Source: Candidatus Hydrogenedentota bacterium (GTDB lineage Bacteria; Hydrogenedentota; Hydrogenedentia; Hydrogenedentales; JAEUWI01). From it: a DNA stretch of 38,627 nt. Positions 28,157 to 36,514 of the stretch are shown here, piece after piece; positions within the stretch are counted from its first letter, which is position 1; each line of letters begins with the position of its first letter. Made by a program: the position numbers and the translations under genes. The stretch lies in contig JAJRPE010000490.1 of the NCBI GenBank assembly GCA_024280935.1, positions 1 through 38,627 on the forward strand. The letters run 5' to 3'. Below the pieces are notes generated by a model. The model made no database searches. It saw nothing but the letters and a program-made list of their open reading frames with translations, and was not told the DNA's origin.

Positions 28157-29682
28157 TGCATTCAGCAGCGGATAGCCGTGATCTTGAGGTGGAGCGCAGC
28201 AGCGCATTGGACACAGACAGTAGCAGTTCAGCACGATGGATTAAGCGAACCTTAATTACTTCTTGTTGGGTAGGTGCAGCGCTAATAATGGTCGGCATTG
28301 GCAACGATGCCGCAGAAGATCCCGTTGTGACCGCCGTTGATATGGCGGTTCAATCCGATGCCGCGCCACCGGAAGATTGGACCGGTATATTCCATCCGGG
28401 GCTTCTTGTGGGCATCGGTGTCCTCTTGTCCCTATCGGCGTTTTTTTCTGCCTGTGAAGTGGCCTATTTCTCGCTAAGCCCCCTCGACATTCGGGCTATC
28501 GGGGAGCGACCGGGCCTATTGAGTCAGGAGGCGTCCCGCTTACTCGCGCAACCGAGTGAGCTGCTGACGTCGATTCTGATGGGGAACTCCATCGTCAATG
28601 TTCTGCTGGGCGTGGTACTGGCACTTCCGACCGAGCAGCTTTTTGAGCAAATCCTCCCACCCGCCATTTCGTATTTGGCGGCGGTGGCGGTCTGCACGGG
28701 CGTTCTTGTCATTGTCGGAGAGATCGTTCCAAAACTGTTGGTGGTGCGAAACAATGAACTTTACGCACGATGGGCGTCCTTGCCCTTGCGGTTCAGCAGC
28801 GCCCTTCTTCTACCGCTCCGCCACGGCGTGCTGTGGCTGGTTGGGTTCTTCTTTCGCGTTTCCCGATTCAGCGATCTTCGTCCCGCGCCCTTCATGACGG
28901 ACGATGAGTTTGCATCCCTTCTCTCCGAGGGCGAAGCGACGGGTGCTATCGAAAAAGACGAACGGGAGATGATCCAGGGGATCCTCAAGGTAAGCGAATC
29001 CATGGTGCGGGAAATTCTCATTCCCCGGCCCGATATGGTGGTCTTGAACGAGGGCGCGACGGTCACGGAGGCCCTGGACCTGGTTATAGAGCATGGCTTT
29101 TCCCGCATTCCAGTGTATGGTGAAAACCTGGACCAGATTACCGGTATTCTTTACGCCAAGGATCTTCTTTCCCATGTGGATCAGGGCAACATGGAGGTGC
29201 CCGTCAGGCCCTTGCTTCGGACGGCCCACTATGTGCCCGAAACGATGACGATCTCGGAGTTTATGAAATCGGTGCAGCGTTTGCGCACCCATCTGGCCAT
29301 CGTGGTGGACGAGTTCGGCGGTACGGAAGGCCTGGTCACGCTCCATGATGCGCTGCGCGAGATCGTGGTGGACATTGATGCGGGCGATGGCCCCGAAGAG
29401 TCTGCCGTAGTTCAAGTCGCTAAAAACCTCTTCGAGGTGGATGGTAGTTTCCCGCTGGACGAGTTGGAGGCCCTCACGGGGGTGTCTGTTGATGATGAGG
29501 AGCATGAGACGGTGGCAGGCTTTCTGATGGAGCAGAGCGAGAAGGTGCTTGAGGTCGGGGACCAGATTTGTCATGAAGGTGTTCGTTACACGGTGGAGGC
29601 CATGGAGGGAAAGCGGGTTTCCCGCCTTCGGATTGAGATACCAGGCACTGAAATCGACCGCCCAGGGGAGGCGGTGGGATGA
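28156..29682 (+). CDS. CNNM/CorC-HlyC family transporter-like protein, first paralogue
   Basis: This 508-residue protein has an extra N-terminal membrane segment (about 30-50, TLITSCWVGAALIMVGIG), then the DUF21/CNNM membrane domain (about 85-250, with FSACEVAYFSLSPLDI and GEIVPKLLVVRNN). A pair of CBS domains (about 285-405) and a C-terminal CorC_HlyC domain follow. The family is linked to magnesium or cobalt export and resistance. I chose ATG 28156, which overlaps the ybeY stop in the TAATG pattern of the operon, over TTG 28138. A second paralogue follows with 4-nt overlap. The extra N-terminal helix is unusual and could be an uncleaved signal or anchor. Confidence 0.88.
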   Translation: MHSAADSRDLEVERSSALDTDSSSSARWIKRTLITSCWVGAALIMVGIGNDAAEDPVVTAVDMAVQSDAAPPEDWTGIFHPGLLVGIGVLLSLSAFFSACEVAYFSLSPLDIRAIGERPGLLSQEASRLLAQPSELLTSILMGNSIVNVLLGVVLALPTEQLFEQILPPAISYLAAVAVCTGVLVIVGEIVPKLLVVRNNELYARWASLPLRFSSALLLPLRHGVLWLVGFFFRVSRFSDLRPAPFMTDDEFASLLSEGEATGAIEKDEREMIQGILKVSESMVREILIPRPDMVVLNEGATVTEALDLVIEHGFSRIPVYGENLDQITGILYAKDLLSHVDQGNMEVPVRPLLRTAHYVPETMTISEFMKSVQRLRTHLAIVVDEFGGTEGLVTLHDALREIVVDIDAGDGPEESAVVQVAKNLFEVDGSFPLDELEALTGVSVDDEEHETVAGFLMEQSEKVLEVGDQICHEGVRYTVEAMEGKRVSRLRIEIPGTEIDRPGEAVG

Positions 29683-30941
29683 CAACCGCGCTCATTTTAT
29701 TCGGCTTGGGCATTCTCCTCAACGCTTTTTTTGCGGGTTACGAGACGGGTTTTGTGGCCACCAACCGGATTCGCGTACGCCACATGGCCGAATCCGAGGG
29801 CGATGCCCGCGCTAAGCAATTGCTCCATTACATTATCCATCCGGAGCGAATGATTACCGTGGTGCTTGTGGGCACCAATATGGCCCTGGTCATGGGCACC
29901 ATCGCTCTGACCCAGGAAATGGAATCCATTGCGTCGACCCCGAAAATGGGAGCCTTCTACAGCATTCTGATCGCTACCCCGCTCTTCCTGGTTTTTGGCG
30001 AAGTGCTGCCCAAGAGCGCTTTCCGGCTTCATCCCACCCGTTTTTCCCTGGCACTGCTACCCGTAATTCGATTCTTTGATTTCGTCTTGGCCCCCGTCGT
30101 CGTGCCGGTATCGTGGCTTTCGGCAAAACTGGTGGCTATGGTGGAGGGTAAAAAGGCGGCGGAAGAACCGGTGGTAAGCACCGTGGAAGACATGCGTGTG
30201 CTGGTCGATGAGAGTGCGGATCGCGGAACCATTGAGGAAGATGAAAAAGCGATGATACATTCGGTCATCGATTTACAGTCCCGGCTGGCCAAAGAGGTCA
30301 TGGTGCCGCGCATCAATATCGTGGCGTTGCCGGAAACAGCCAGCCGCAGCGAATTAATAGCCAAGCTCATCGAAAGCGGCTACACCCGTTTGCCCGTGTA
30401 TCGGGAATCTATCGACACCGTCGTAGGTGTCGTCAATGCTTTTGATGTCCTCCGCGCTACAGAACCCTTTGACACCCTGGAGGGCTTTGTTCAGGACATG
30501 CTTCACGTGCCGGACACGATGAAACTGGATGACCTGCTGAATGCAATGCGGGAAAAAGGTTGCTCCATTGCGGTCGTCATTGACGAGTATGGCGGCACCG
30601 ATGGGATTATCACCCAGGAAGATGTGCTGGAAGAGATATTTGGCGAGTTTCACGACGAGTACGACAAGGACGAGACTTCGATACGGGAGGTAAGCCCCGG
30701 CGCTTTTGTCGTCGATGCCCATATGGAGTTGGAGTCGGCGGCGGAGGCCATGGGCGTGACCCTTGATGATGAGGAAGTGGAGACCGTGGGCGGCTGGGTC
30801 ATGCGGGTGGTCGGTCGGATACCCGCTACGGGGGAGGTTATCCGTCACGGGGTCTATGAGATTACGATACTCGAGGGCCGGGCCAACAGCCTCTCGCGGC
30901 TTCGGATCGAAATTAAACCCGAGCCAGAGGAAGACAAGTAG
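29679..30941 (+). CDS. CNNM/CorC-HlyC family transporter-like protein, second paralogue
   Basis: This 420-residue protein starts directly with the CNNM membrane domain (FFAGYETGFVATNRIRVRHM, then GEVLPKSAFRLHP). It continues with two CBS domains (about 205-325) and a CorC_HlyC domain (ISEVSPGAF-like start, VDAHMELESAAEAMG). ATG 29679 overlaps the preceding stop (ATGA). The tandem pair may form a heteromeric transporter. It is the last gene of the phoH operon; 103 nt separate it from the next gene. Confidence 0.9.
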   Translation: MTTALILFGLGILLNAFFAGYETGFVATNRIRVRHMAESEGDARAKQLLHYIIHPERMITVVLVGTNMALVMGTIALTQEMESIASTPKMGAFYSILIATPLFLVFGEVLPKSAFRLHPTRFSLALLPVIRFFDFVLAPVVVPVSWLSAKLVAMVEGKKAAEEPVVSTVEDMRVLVDESADRGTIEEDEKAMIHSVIDLQSRLAKEVMVPRINIVALPETASRSELIAKLIESGYTRLPVYRESIDTVVGVVNAFDVLRATEPFDTLEGFVQDMLHVPDTMKLDDLLNAMREKGCSIAVVIDEYGGTDGIITQEDVLEEIFGEFHDEYDKDETSIREVSPGAFVVDAHMELESAAEAMGVTLDDEEVETVGGWVMRVVGRIPATGEVIRHGVYEITILEGRANSLSRLRIEIKPEPEEDK

Positions 30942-31044
30942 TCCGATGGACCCGGTGGCCCGCAGACGGTAAACTCGAAAACGATGGTGACACCGCGTAG
31001 AATACCCCCGTTGGCACCAGGCAAGGTCCAGAAGAAAGACATAC

Positions 31045-31788
31045 ATGAAACGAACAAACAACGAGTCAGAATACAATAGCCTTTCCAGCTTTATACGGGT
31101 GTATTTCAAGCAAATGCAGCGCTACGCAACCACGGGCGTCATGGTCTGGGTGCCCCTGTTTATCACCATTTGGGTGGCGTGGATGTTCGTCTCGAAGATT
31201 GCCCTTGCCATCAGCGTATCCATGAACCGCGTCGAGGGCTATGTGAATCGGGTTGGTGAGCGTGTAGACTCGCTGGCCTTTTTGCAGCATTTTCGCTTTG
31301 ATTCCGATTTTGCTTCCATGGGCACGGGCCTCCTGCTGGCAATCTTGCTGTTCCTGTGTACGGGCTTCCTTACCCGCTATCTTGTTGGCCGGAAGATAAT
31401 CGCCACGGGCGAGATGCTTGTCGGCAAGATTCCCCTCATCAGCCGCGTCTATCTGGCAGTGCAACAAATCCGTGATGTTTTCGTAAACCGCGAAGGAGCC
31501 GTGTTTCAGCAGGTCGTGCTGCTGGAATACCCCCGCAAAGGGATTACGGCGGTGGGCTTTGTTACTTCCGACGAGCAAGGGCTGGTACAGAAAACTGCCG
31601 GGCGTACCCTGTCGGCGGTCTTTGTGCCAACCACGCCCAATCCAACCTCAGGGTTCTTGCTTTACCTTCCAGCGGAGGAACTTACGCCCCTGGATATGAG
31701 CGTTGAAGATGCCATGAAGCTTATTGTTTCCGGCGGGGCGTACATTCCCAGCCAAGAGAAGCCAGACGAAGGCGGGGAAGCAACGTAG
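31045..31788 (+). CDS. DUF502 family membrane protein
   Basis: This 247-residue protein has two membrane segments (about 28-50 and 93-115) and the DUF502 signatures TGVMVWVPLFITIWV, IPLISRVYLAVQQIRD and VFVPTTPNPTSGFLLYLP. The molecular function is unknown; relatives are found in many Gram-negatives and in plants. It may be its own transcription unit: TAGAAT (30998-31003) upstream resembles a -10 box, but no good -35 is present. It is followed by a 259-nt gap. Confidence 0.9.
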   Translation: MKRTNNESEYNSLSSFIRVYFKQMQRYATTGVMVWVPLFITIWVAWMFVSKIALAISVSMNRVEGYVNRVGERVDSLAFLQHFRFDSDFASMGTGLLLAILLFLCTGFLTRYLVGRKIIATGEMLVGKIPLISRVYLAVQQIRDVFVNREGAVFQQVVLLEYPRKGITAVGFVTSDEQGLVQKTAGRTLSAVFVPTTPNPTSGFLLYLPAEELTPLDMSVEDAMKLIVSGGAYIPSQEKPDEGGEAT

Positions 31789-32047
31789 GCGTTTCGAGAA
31801 ATTCCGGGCAGCCGTTGGCCGCAACCAAATAGTTGAACCACGGATGACACTGATAACACGGATGTTTTTGAGTTGAAGGTTTTCATCAATGCCCAAAAAA
31901 AAAGACATTGTTCTAACGAGTTCTTGCGGCGAGTTTTTTGTTCAAAAATAAGATAAGGCTGGGTCGAATCTTCCCAGGGCGTTGCCTTGGGCTATTCTGC
32001 GGCTGCTCCGTTTGGGCGTTTTCGGAATTCAAAGACAGGAGGTTTCC
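31789..32047. other. Gap before the OppA-like gene with a short direct-repeat motif
   Basis: No gene is visible. The motif ACCACGGATGACACTGATAACACGG (in 31837-31862) is a short tandem-like variant of the ACCACGGAT-ACACGGAT repeat seen in many bacterial genomes. A TAAGAT at about 31950-31955 could be a -10 box, with TTGCGG 19 nt upstream; this is weak. Confidence 0.4.
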
Positions 32048-33673
32048 GTGGGCAAATATTTATCTATAATCATCATGACTGGCGTTGCATTTTTTTCGTT
32101 GGCGGGATGCGGTGGTGGCAGATCGTCGAGCGGTGTTCAAGACAATATTCTACGGGTTAACATCAACGTCGAAGTGAAGGATCTGGATCCTCAGCTGGTC
32201 ACGGGGGTGGCGGAACACCGTGTGAACGCTGCCCTCTTTGAAGGACTCGTTGATTTGGACTCGGCTACGTTGGAACCGGTGCCTGGCGCGGCGGAATCCT
32301 GGGTCCTGTCCGAGGACGAACGTACCTATACGTTCAACCTGCGAAAAGACGGCACGTGGTCCAACGGGGATCCCGTAACGGCGCAAGATTTTTACTACAG
32401 TTACAAGCGCATGCTCAGCCCGGCCCTGGCGGCGGAGTATGCCTATCTGTTGCATTGCATCAAGAATGCCAAGGCCTTCAACGAAGGCACGCTGACCGAT
32501 TTTGACGAGGTGGGCGTGAAGGTCCTGGATGAGCACACGCTGGAGCTTCGCCTGGAAAATCCCACCCCCTACCTATTGGCTATGCAAATGCACCAGGCCT
32601 GGTATCCGGTTCATCAGCCAACCATTGAGGCGTATGGCGACATGACGCAGCGTGGAACGAAATGGACCCGTGCGGGCAACCATGTGGGCAACGGCCCCTT
32701 TCGTCTCACGGAATGGCGACCCAACGAGATTATCAAGGTCGTTCGCAACGAGCACTATTGGGATCGGGCGTATGTGCGTCTGGAAGGTATTGACTTCTTT
32801 CCCATTGATGACCTCCAGACCGAGGAGCGGAGTTTTCGCACGGGCAAGCTTCATATGACGGGGGATCTGGCCATCGACAAGATCGCCAAGTATCGTGAGA
32901 CCAACCCCGACGCGTTGCACATCGACCCCTACCTCGGCGTTTACTTTTACCGCTTGAACGTGACGCGCGCGCCCTTCAATGATAAACGAGTGCGGCAGGC
33001 CCTGTCGCTTGCGACGGATCGGCAGCAGTTGGTGGACAATGTGACAAAAGGCGGTGAGACGGCCGCGTTTCACTATGTGCCGCCTGGCACAGGCAACTTT
33101 GTAAGCGAAAACATCCTCGCATTCGACCCTGAAAAGGCCAGAGAACTCCTGGCAGAGGCCGGGTATCCCAACGGCGAAAACATGCCTCCCATCGAAATAC
33201 TCTACAACACCTCTGAGAACCACAGGCGCATTGCCGAAGCCATCCAGCAGATGTGGAAGAAGCATTTGGGCGTTGATGTGAAGTTGCTCAACCAGGACTG
33301 GAAGGTCTATCTCAGTTCAACGAATAATCTCGATTATTCTATCGCCCGCGCCGCCTGGATTGGTGACGTGGTGGACCCCGTAAACTTTCTGGAAATGTGG
33401 CTTACCGATGGGGGCAACAATCGGACAGGATACAGCCGTCCCGAATACGACGCGCTCATCCAACAGGCCTATGCCGAAACCGATCCGGCCAAGCGCCGGG
33501 ATGTCCTCAAGGCGGCGGAAGATATGGTCCTGGAAGATTTGCCCATTATTCCCATCTATTTCTATACGCGGAAGTATCTACAGGCCCCCGAGGTGAAGGG
33601 TTACGCGCCGAACGTGTTGGGCTATATGCGTTTTCAGGAGTTCTACATGGACTACGGGGAGGCCGACGAATGA
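32048..33673 (+). CDS. OppA-like peptide-binding lipoprotein (SBP family 5)
   Basis: This 541-residue extracytoplasmic solute-binding protein has a lipoprotein signal with the lipobox LAGC at residues 18-21. Family-5 landmarks include LDPQLVTGVAEHRVNAALFEGL, ETYTFNLRK-like RTYTFNLRKDGTWSNGDP, VTAQDFYYSYKRML, GNGPFRLTEW and DKRVRQALSLATDR. It should bind oligopeptides for an ABC importer, but no permease or ATPase gene is adjacent. GTG 32048 is chosen because AGGAGG (32037-32042) lies 5 nt upstream and the signal peptide starts there; the frame from 31982 adds 22 residues. The stop overlaps a RhuM-like fragment. Confidence 0.92.
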   Translation: MGKYLSIIIMTGVAFFSLAGCGGGRSSSGVQDNILRVNINVEVKDLDPQLVTGVAEHRVNAALFEGLVDLDSATLEPVPGAAESWVLSEDERTYTFNLRKDGTWSNGDPVTAQDFYYSYKRMLSPALAAEYAYLLHCIKNAKAFNEGTLTDFDEVGVKVLDEHTLELRLENPTPYLLAMQMHQAWYPVHQPTIEAYGDMTQRGTKWTRAGNHVGNGPFRLTEWRPNEIIKVVRNEHYWDRAYVRLEGIDFFPIDDLQTEERSFRTGKLHMTGDLAIDKIAKYRETNPDALHIDPYLGVYFYRLNVTRAPFNDKRVRQALSLATDRQQLVDNVTKGGETAAFHYVPPGTGNFVSENILAFDPEKARELLAEAGYPNGENMPPIEILYNTSENHRRIAEAIQQMWKKHLGVDVKLLNQDWKVYLSSTNNLDYSIARAAWIGDVVDPVNFLEMWLTDGGNNRTGYSRPEYDALIQQAYAETDPAKRRDVLKAAEDMVLEDLPIIPIYFYTRKYLQAPEVKGYAPNVLGYMRFQEFYMDYGEADE

Positions 33674-33954
33674 GCGACGGGGAGGCGAAAGCCGGGCATC
33701 CGCCTGCGGGTGAATTTCTACGCTATCAGGCCGAAGACGGGCGCACTCGAATCGAATGCCGTCTGCAAAATGAGAGCATCTGGTCAAGAGCTTCGCGATG
33801 GACGACGACGCTGGTGGCAGGAGGTTGGACATTCGTGTCCGACATAAAGGGCGTGTTGCTCAATCAAACCCGCGTAAAGTTGTGGGCCAATCCGTCGATC
33901 AAAAATACAGGCGGGCCGCTTATGCGACATTGTTCTTCTGAGCATGTTGTGTAG
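33670..33954 (+). pseudogene. RhuM-family N-terminal remnant
   Basis: The 94-codon frame begins at ATG 33670, which overlaps the oppA-like stop (ATGA) and has GGGGAGG 7 nt upstream. Residues 15-40 (GEFLRYQAEDGRTRIECRLQ and NESIW) match the conserved start of RhuM-type virulence/phage-related proteins, which continue with a W-L-x-Q-x-x-M-A-x-L-F helix and run over 300 residues. Here the match ends at that tryptophan. The last 16 codons translate the dispersed repeat at 33907. I read it as a truncated gene end, although the short frame may still be translated. Confidence 0.5.
33907..33934 (+). repeat. ACAGGYGGG-type dispersed repeat, second copy
   Basis: This 28-nt stretch matches 2528-2555 at 23 positions. 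It forms the 3' end of the RhuM-like remnant frame, which suggests that the repeat replaced the rest of that gene. Confidence 0.6.
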
Positions 33955-33998
33955 CCGCTGAGGTTGAACGCTCACGCACAGGCCAACACGCGCTGGCT

Positions 33999-34148
33999 GG
34001 CGCAACGTGCGCCTTCTGGCGGGTAAGAAAACCCGCCCTCCTGACTGCGCGGCGAACACCACCATCTCCGATGGCGGCAATCCAATACTTCCAGTACTTC
34101 AATCTTTGACGGTATCACGCTGGCTTTGTTGCGGACTGGACAGTCCGC
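33999..34148 (+). repeat. Cluster of short perfect hairpins
   Basis: Three stems of 6, 7 and 7 bp (GGCGCA-TGCGCC, GGCGGGT-ACCCGCC, GCGGACT-AGTCCGC) lie within 150 nt. None is followed by a T-run. They look like fragments of dispersed palindromic elements rather than terminators. Confidence 0.55.
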
Positions 34149-34195
34149 ACTCCTGCCGACTGTCCTGTATCCCCATCGATTGTTAAGCATAGAGA

Positions 34196-34224
34196 TTGAC
34201 TTATCCCTCGAAACCCGGTAACAT
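34196..34224 (+). promoter_or_regulatory. hcp promoter candidate
   Basis: TTGACT (34196-34201) is separated by 17 nt from TAACAT (34219-34224). Predicted start near 34231 gives a leader of about 150 nt containing the shared 37-nt element. I found no convincing FNR, NsrR or HcpR palindrome around it. Confidence 0.5.
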
Positions 34225-34306
34225 ATATAAAAGATACATCTTTAGCGTCTTAATCTGCAGGGGTCGCCGCAAAAACAAGAGAATCATTCGTAGGTGGCGA
34301 GGGCCG

Positions 34307-34343
34307 AGGACCATAGATCTTGGCTGTGGCCCTGCCACTTTAG
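34307..34343 (+). repeat. 37-nt leader repeat, copy 2 (hcp leader)
   Basis: This copy differs from the mreB leader copy by two substitutions in 37 positions. The similarity continues more weakly upstream over about 35 nt (AAAAACAAGAGAATCATTCG against the A/G-rich stretch before copy 1). It ends 35 nt before the hcp ATG. The GTGGC-CCT-GCCAC hairpin is intact. Confidence 0.8.
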
Positions 34344-34378
34344 TTTGGGCAAAAAACAACTCTCAGGAGGATTCAGCA

Positions 34379-35686
34379 ATGAGCCAGATGCATTGTGACC
34401 AATGTGAACAGACTTTTCGTGGAACAGCATGTGTTGATCGAGGTATTTGCGGCAAGGATCCCGATGTGGAATCGGTACAGAAGCTGCTGCTTTATGGCCT
34501 CAAGGGCATGGCGGCCTATAAGAACCACGCACGCCGCCTGGGCAAGACGGATTCCGAGGTTGAGGAGTTCATCGAAGAAGCGCTTTTCGCTACCATGACC
34601 AACGTAAATTTCGATCTCGAAGCCCTGGTGGAAATGGTCCTCGAATGTGGGCGCATGAACCTCAAGACCATGAAACTTCTCAACGATGCCCATGTGGAAG
34701 TGCTGGGCACCCCCGAAGTGACCCAAGTAACCGAGGGCATACAAGAAGGCCCCGGCATCCTGGTGACGGGCCATGACATGGCCGACTTGAAGCTTTTGCT
34801 GGAGCAGTCCGAAGGCTCTGGTGTCAACATTTACACCCACGGCGAAATGTTGCCCGCCCACAGCTATCCAGAGCTGAAAAAATACAAGCACCTGAAGGGC
34901 CACTTCGGCACGGCGTGGCAAAAGCAGCGTTTGGAATTTGAGCAGTTTGGCGGCCCCGTCTTGGCGACGACCAACTGCGTGCTGATTCCCTGGGACTCGA
35001 ACTCCTACTTGGATCGGCTCTACACAACCCGGGCCACCGCCATTCCCGGCGCGACACGGATTACCGACGACAAGTTCGCTGGACTTATTGAACAGGCCTT
35101 GGAGATCGGGCCGCTCAAGACCACAGAGACCAAAGAGTCCACGATTGGTTTCCACTACACGCAGATTCTGGCCCACGCCGATACCTTGGTGAAAGCCTTC
35201 AAGAGCGGTGAGATTAAACACGTATTCCTTATCGGCGGTTGCGATGGCGCGGAGCCGGGTCGGAATTACTACGCCGACTTCGCCGAGAACACACCGCAGG
35301 ACTCACTCGTATTGACCTTGGGTTGCGGCAAGTTCAGAATTCGTGATCACGACTATGGCACGGTAGCGGGTCTTCCGCGCTTCCTGGACATGGGCCAGTG
35401 CAACGATTCCTATGGCGCCATTCAGGTTGCCCTCGCGCTCTCCGAAGCCTTCGAGTGCGGTGTGAACGACCTGCCCATTACCTACATGGTGAGCTGGTTT
35501 GAACAGAAGGCCGTGGCGGTTCTTCTTACCCTGCTTCACCTCAACATACAGGGTATTAACCTGGGTCCCCAACTGCCCGCCTTTGTCAGCCCCAACGTTC
35601 TCGCGTTGCTTCAGAAAAAGTATGATCTGAAGCCCCTCGGAACCGATGCCGCCGCTGACGTGGAGGCCTGCATGGCCACCGCCTGA
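34379..35686 (+). CDS. hcp: Hybrid-cluster protein (hydroxylamine reductase), short class III-like form
   Basis: The N-terminal cysteines C6, C9, C18 and C24 (HCDQCEQTFRGTACVDRGIC) should bind a 4Fe-4S cluster. Hybrid-cluster ligands are visible in HGEMLPAHSYP, TTNCVLIP, GGCDGAEPGRNYY, TLGCGKFR, MGQCNDSYGA and VSWFEQKAVAVL. Hcp reduces hydroxylamine in vitro and nitric oxide physiologically, protecting against nitrosative stress. At 435 residues it is about 100 shorter than class I/II Hcp, because the second helical bundle is absent, as in class III proteins. ATG 34379 has AGGAGG (34365-34370) 8 nt upstream; the longer frame from 34196 translates the promoter and leader. It is monocistronic: own promoter, and a terminator 20 nt after the stop. 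Confidence 0.93.
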   Translation: MSQMHCDQCEQTFRGTACVDRGICGKDPDVESVQKLLLYGLKGMAAYKNHARRLGKTDSEVEEFIEEALFATMTNVNFDLEALVEMVLECGRMNLKTMKLLNDAHVEVLGTPEVTQVTEGIQEGPGILVTGHDMADLKLLLEQSEGSGVNIYTHGEMLPAHSYPELKKYKHLKGHFGTAWQKQRLEFEQFGGPVLATTNCVLIPWDSNSYLDRLYTTRATAIPGATRITDDKFAGLIEQALEIGPLKTTETKESTIGFHYTQILAHADTLVKAFKSGEIKHVFLIGGCDGAEPGRNYYADFAENTPQDSLVLTLGCGKFRIRDHDYGTVAGLPRFLDMGQCNDSYGAIQVALALSEAFECGVNDLPITYMVSWFEQKAVAVLLTLLHLNIQGINLGPQLPAFVSPNVLALLQKKYDLKPLGTDAAADVEACMATA

Positions 35687-35705
35687 TTCCGTATATAGAA
35701 CCTAT

Positions 35706-35745
35706 GACCCCGATGGAGGCCTGATGCCCTCATTGGGGTCTTTTT
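35706..35745 (+). terminator. Intrinsic terminator of hcp
   Basis: A 14-bp imperfect stem (GACCCCGATGGAGG with CCCTCATTGGGGTC) closes a short loop and is followed immediately by TTTTT (35741-35745). This is the clearest intrinsic terminator of the window. Confidence 0.9.
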
Positions 35746-35872
35746 ATAAGCCCACACGCGCTTGATCCTATCGACGTGTTCTTGTAGCATAGGGTTCCTT
35801 TCAAGTCACCCTGGGAACATTGGTTTCATCATTGGCCTCCAGGCACCGGACACTACCGGAAACAAGACCTCT

Positions 35873-36514
35873 ATGCCAACATTTGAGCGAAAGAAACATG
35901 TCTACCGATCTCGTGACTTCGAAGAGATCATCAAGGACACCATAAGGTTTTTTAACGGAACGCCTGTCCTCCCTATACCTGCTCCAGAGAGATTCCATGG
36001 GACAGGTGTCTACGCATTGTATTGCATTGCAAAAACCGGCGTATACCGAGATTTTCACGAGATTAACCGCACCTCCTATAGCATGCCAATTTACGTTGGA
36101 AAAGCCGTCCCGGCTGGCTGGCGCCAGGCTCGCAGGAGAAATTCATCCAACAGCTTGAGTTATGAGCTATATGGGCGCATCAATGAGCATGCTAAAAGCA
36201 TTGAACTCGGCAAAGGAATATGCCTTCCTGATTATAGTTGTAGATTCATGATACTGGAGGGACCGGAAAGCGACCTAATTGGGGCCGTTGAGGCAGCGCT
36301 AATTAGAAGTTATCGCCCTCTCTGGAATACTCTGATCGACGGCTTTGGGAACCACGACCCGGGGAAAGGACGGTATGAACAGGCCAAGTCTGATTGGGAT
36401 GTTTGTCACCCGGGTAGGCTGTGGGTTCAGAAATGCCAAGGCGTTCATAACACCAAGAAAAGTCTACTGCAGAGCATCGTGCATTTCATGTCCGAACTCA
36501 GAGGGGATGAATGA
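35873..36514 (+). CDS. Eco29kI-like type II restriction endonuclease (GIY-YIG fold)
   Basis: This 213-residue nuclease is almost the length of R.Eco29kI (214, from memory). GIY-YIG elements are GVY (45-47) and YVG (74-76). The residues Y47, Y74, R102, H106, E140 and N152 fall exactly two positions before the Eco29kI catalytic residues I remember (Y49, Y76, R104, H108, E142, N154). The segment SYRPLWNTLIDGFGNHDPGK is the family signature. Eco29kI cuts CCGCGG; the same target is likely but unproven. ATG 35873 is preferred to 35762 because the family start is near MPTFERKKHVY; the ribosome-binding site is weak. The gene overlaps its methyltransferase by 4 nt and is A+T-richer than neighbours, which suggests acquisition by transfer. 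Confidence 0.88.
   Translation: MPTFERKKHVYRSRDFEEIIKDTIRFFNGTPVLPIPAPERFHGTGVYALYCIAKTGVYRDFHEINRTSYSMPIYVGKAVPAGWRQARRRNSSNSLSYELYGRINEHAKSIELGKGICLPDYSCRFMILEGPESDLIGAVEAALIRSYRPLWNTLIDGFGNHDPGKGRYEQAKSDWDVCHPGRLWVQKCQGVHNTKKSLLQSIVHFMSELRGDE

Larger units (their letters stand above)
33955..34378. other. Hairpin-rich gap and hcp leader
   Basis: No gene is visible in these 424 nt. The first half holds three short perfect hairpins: 33999-34013 (GGCGCA/TGCGCC), 34018-34037 (GGCGGGT/ACCCGCC) and 34131-34148 (GCGGACT/AGTCCGC). The second half holds the hcp promoter and a leader with copy 2 of the 37-nt element. Confidence 0.6.
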
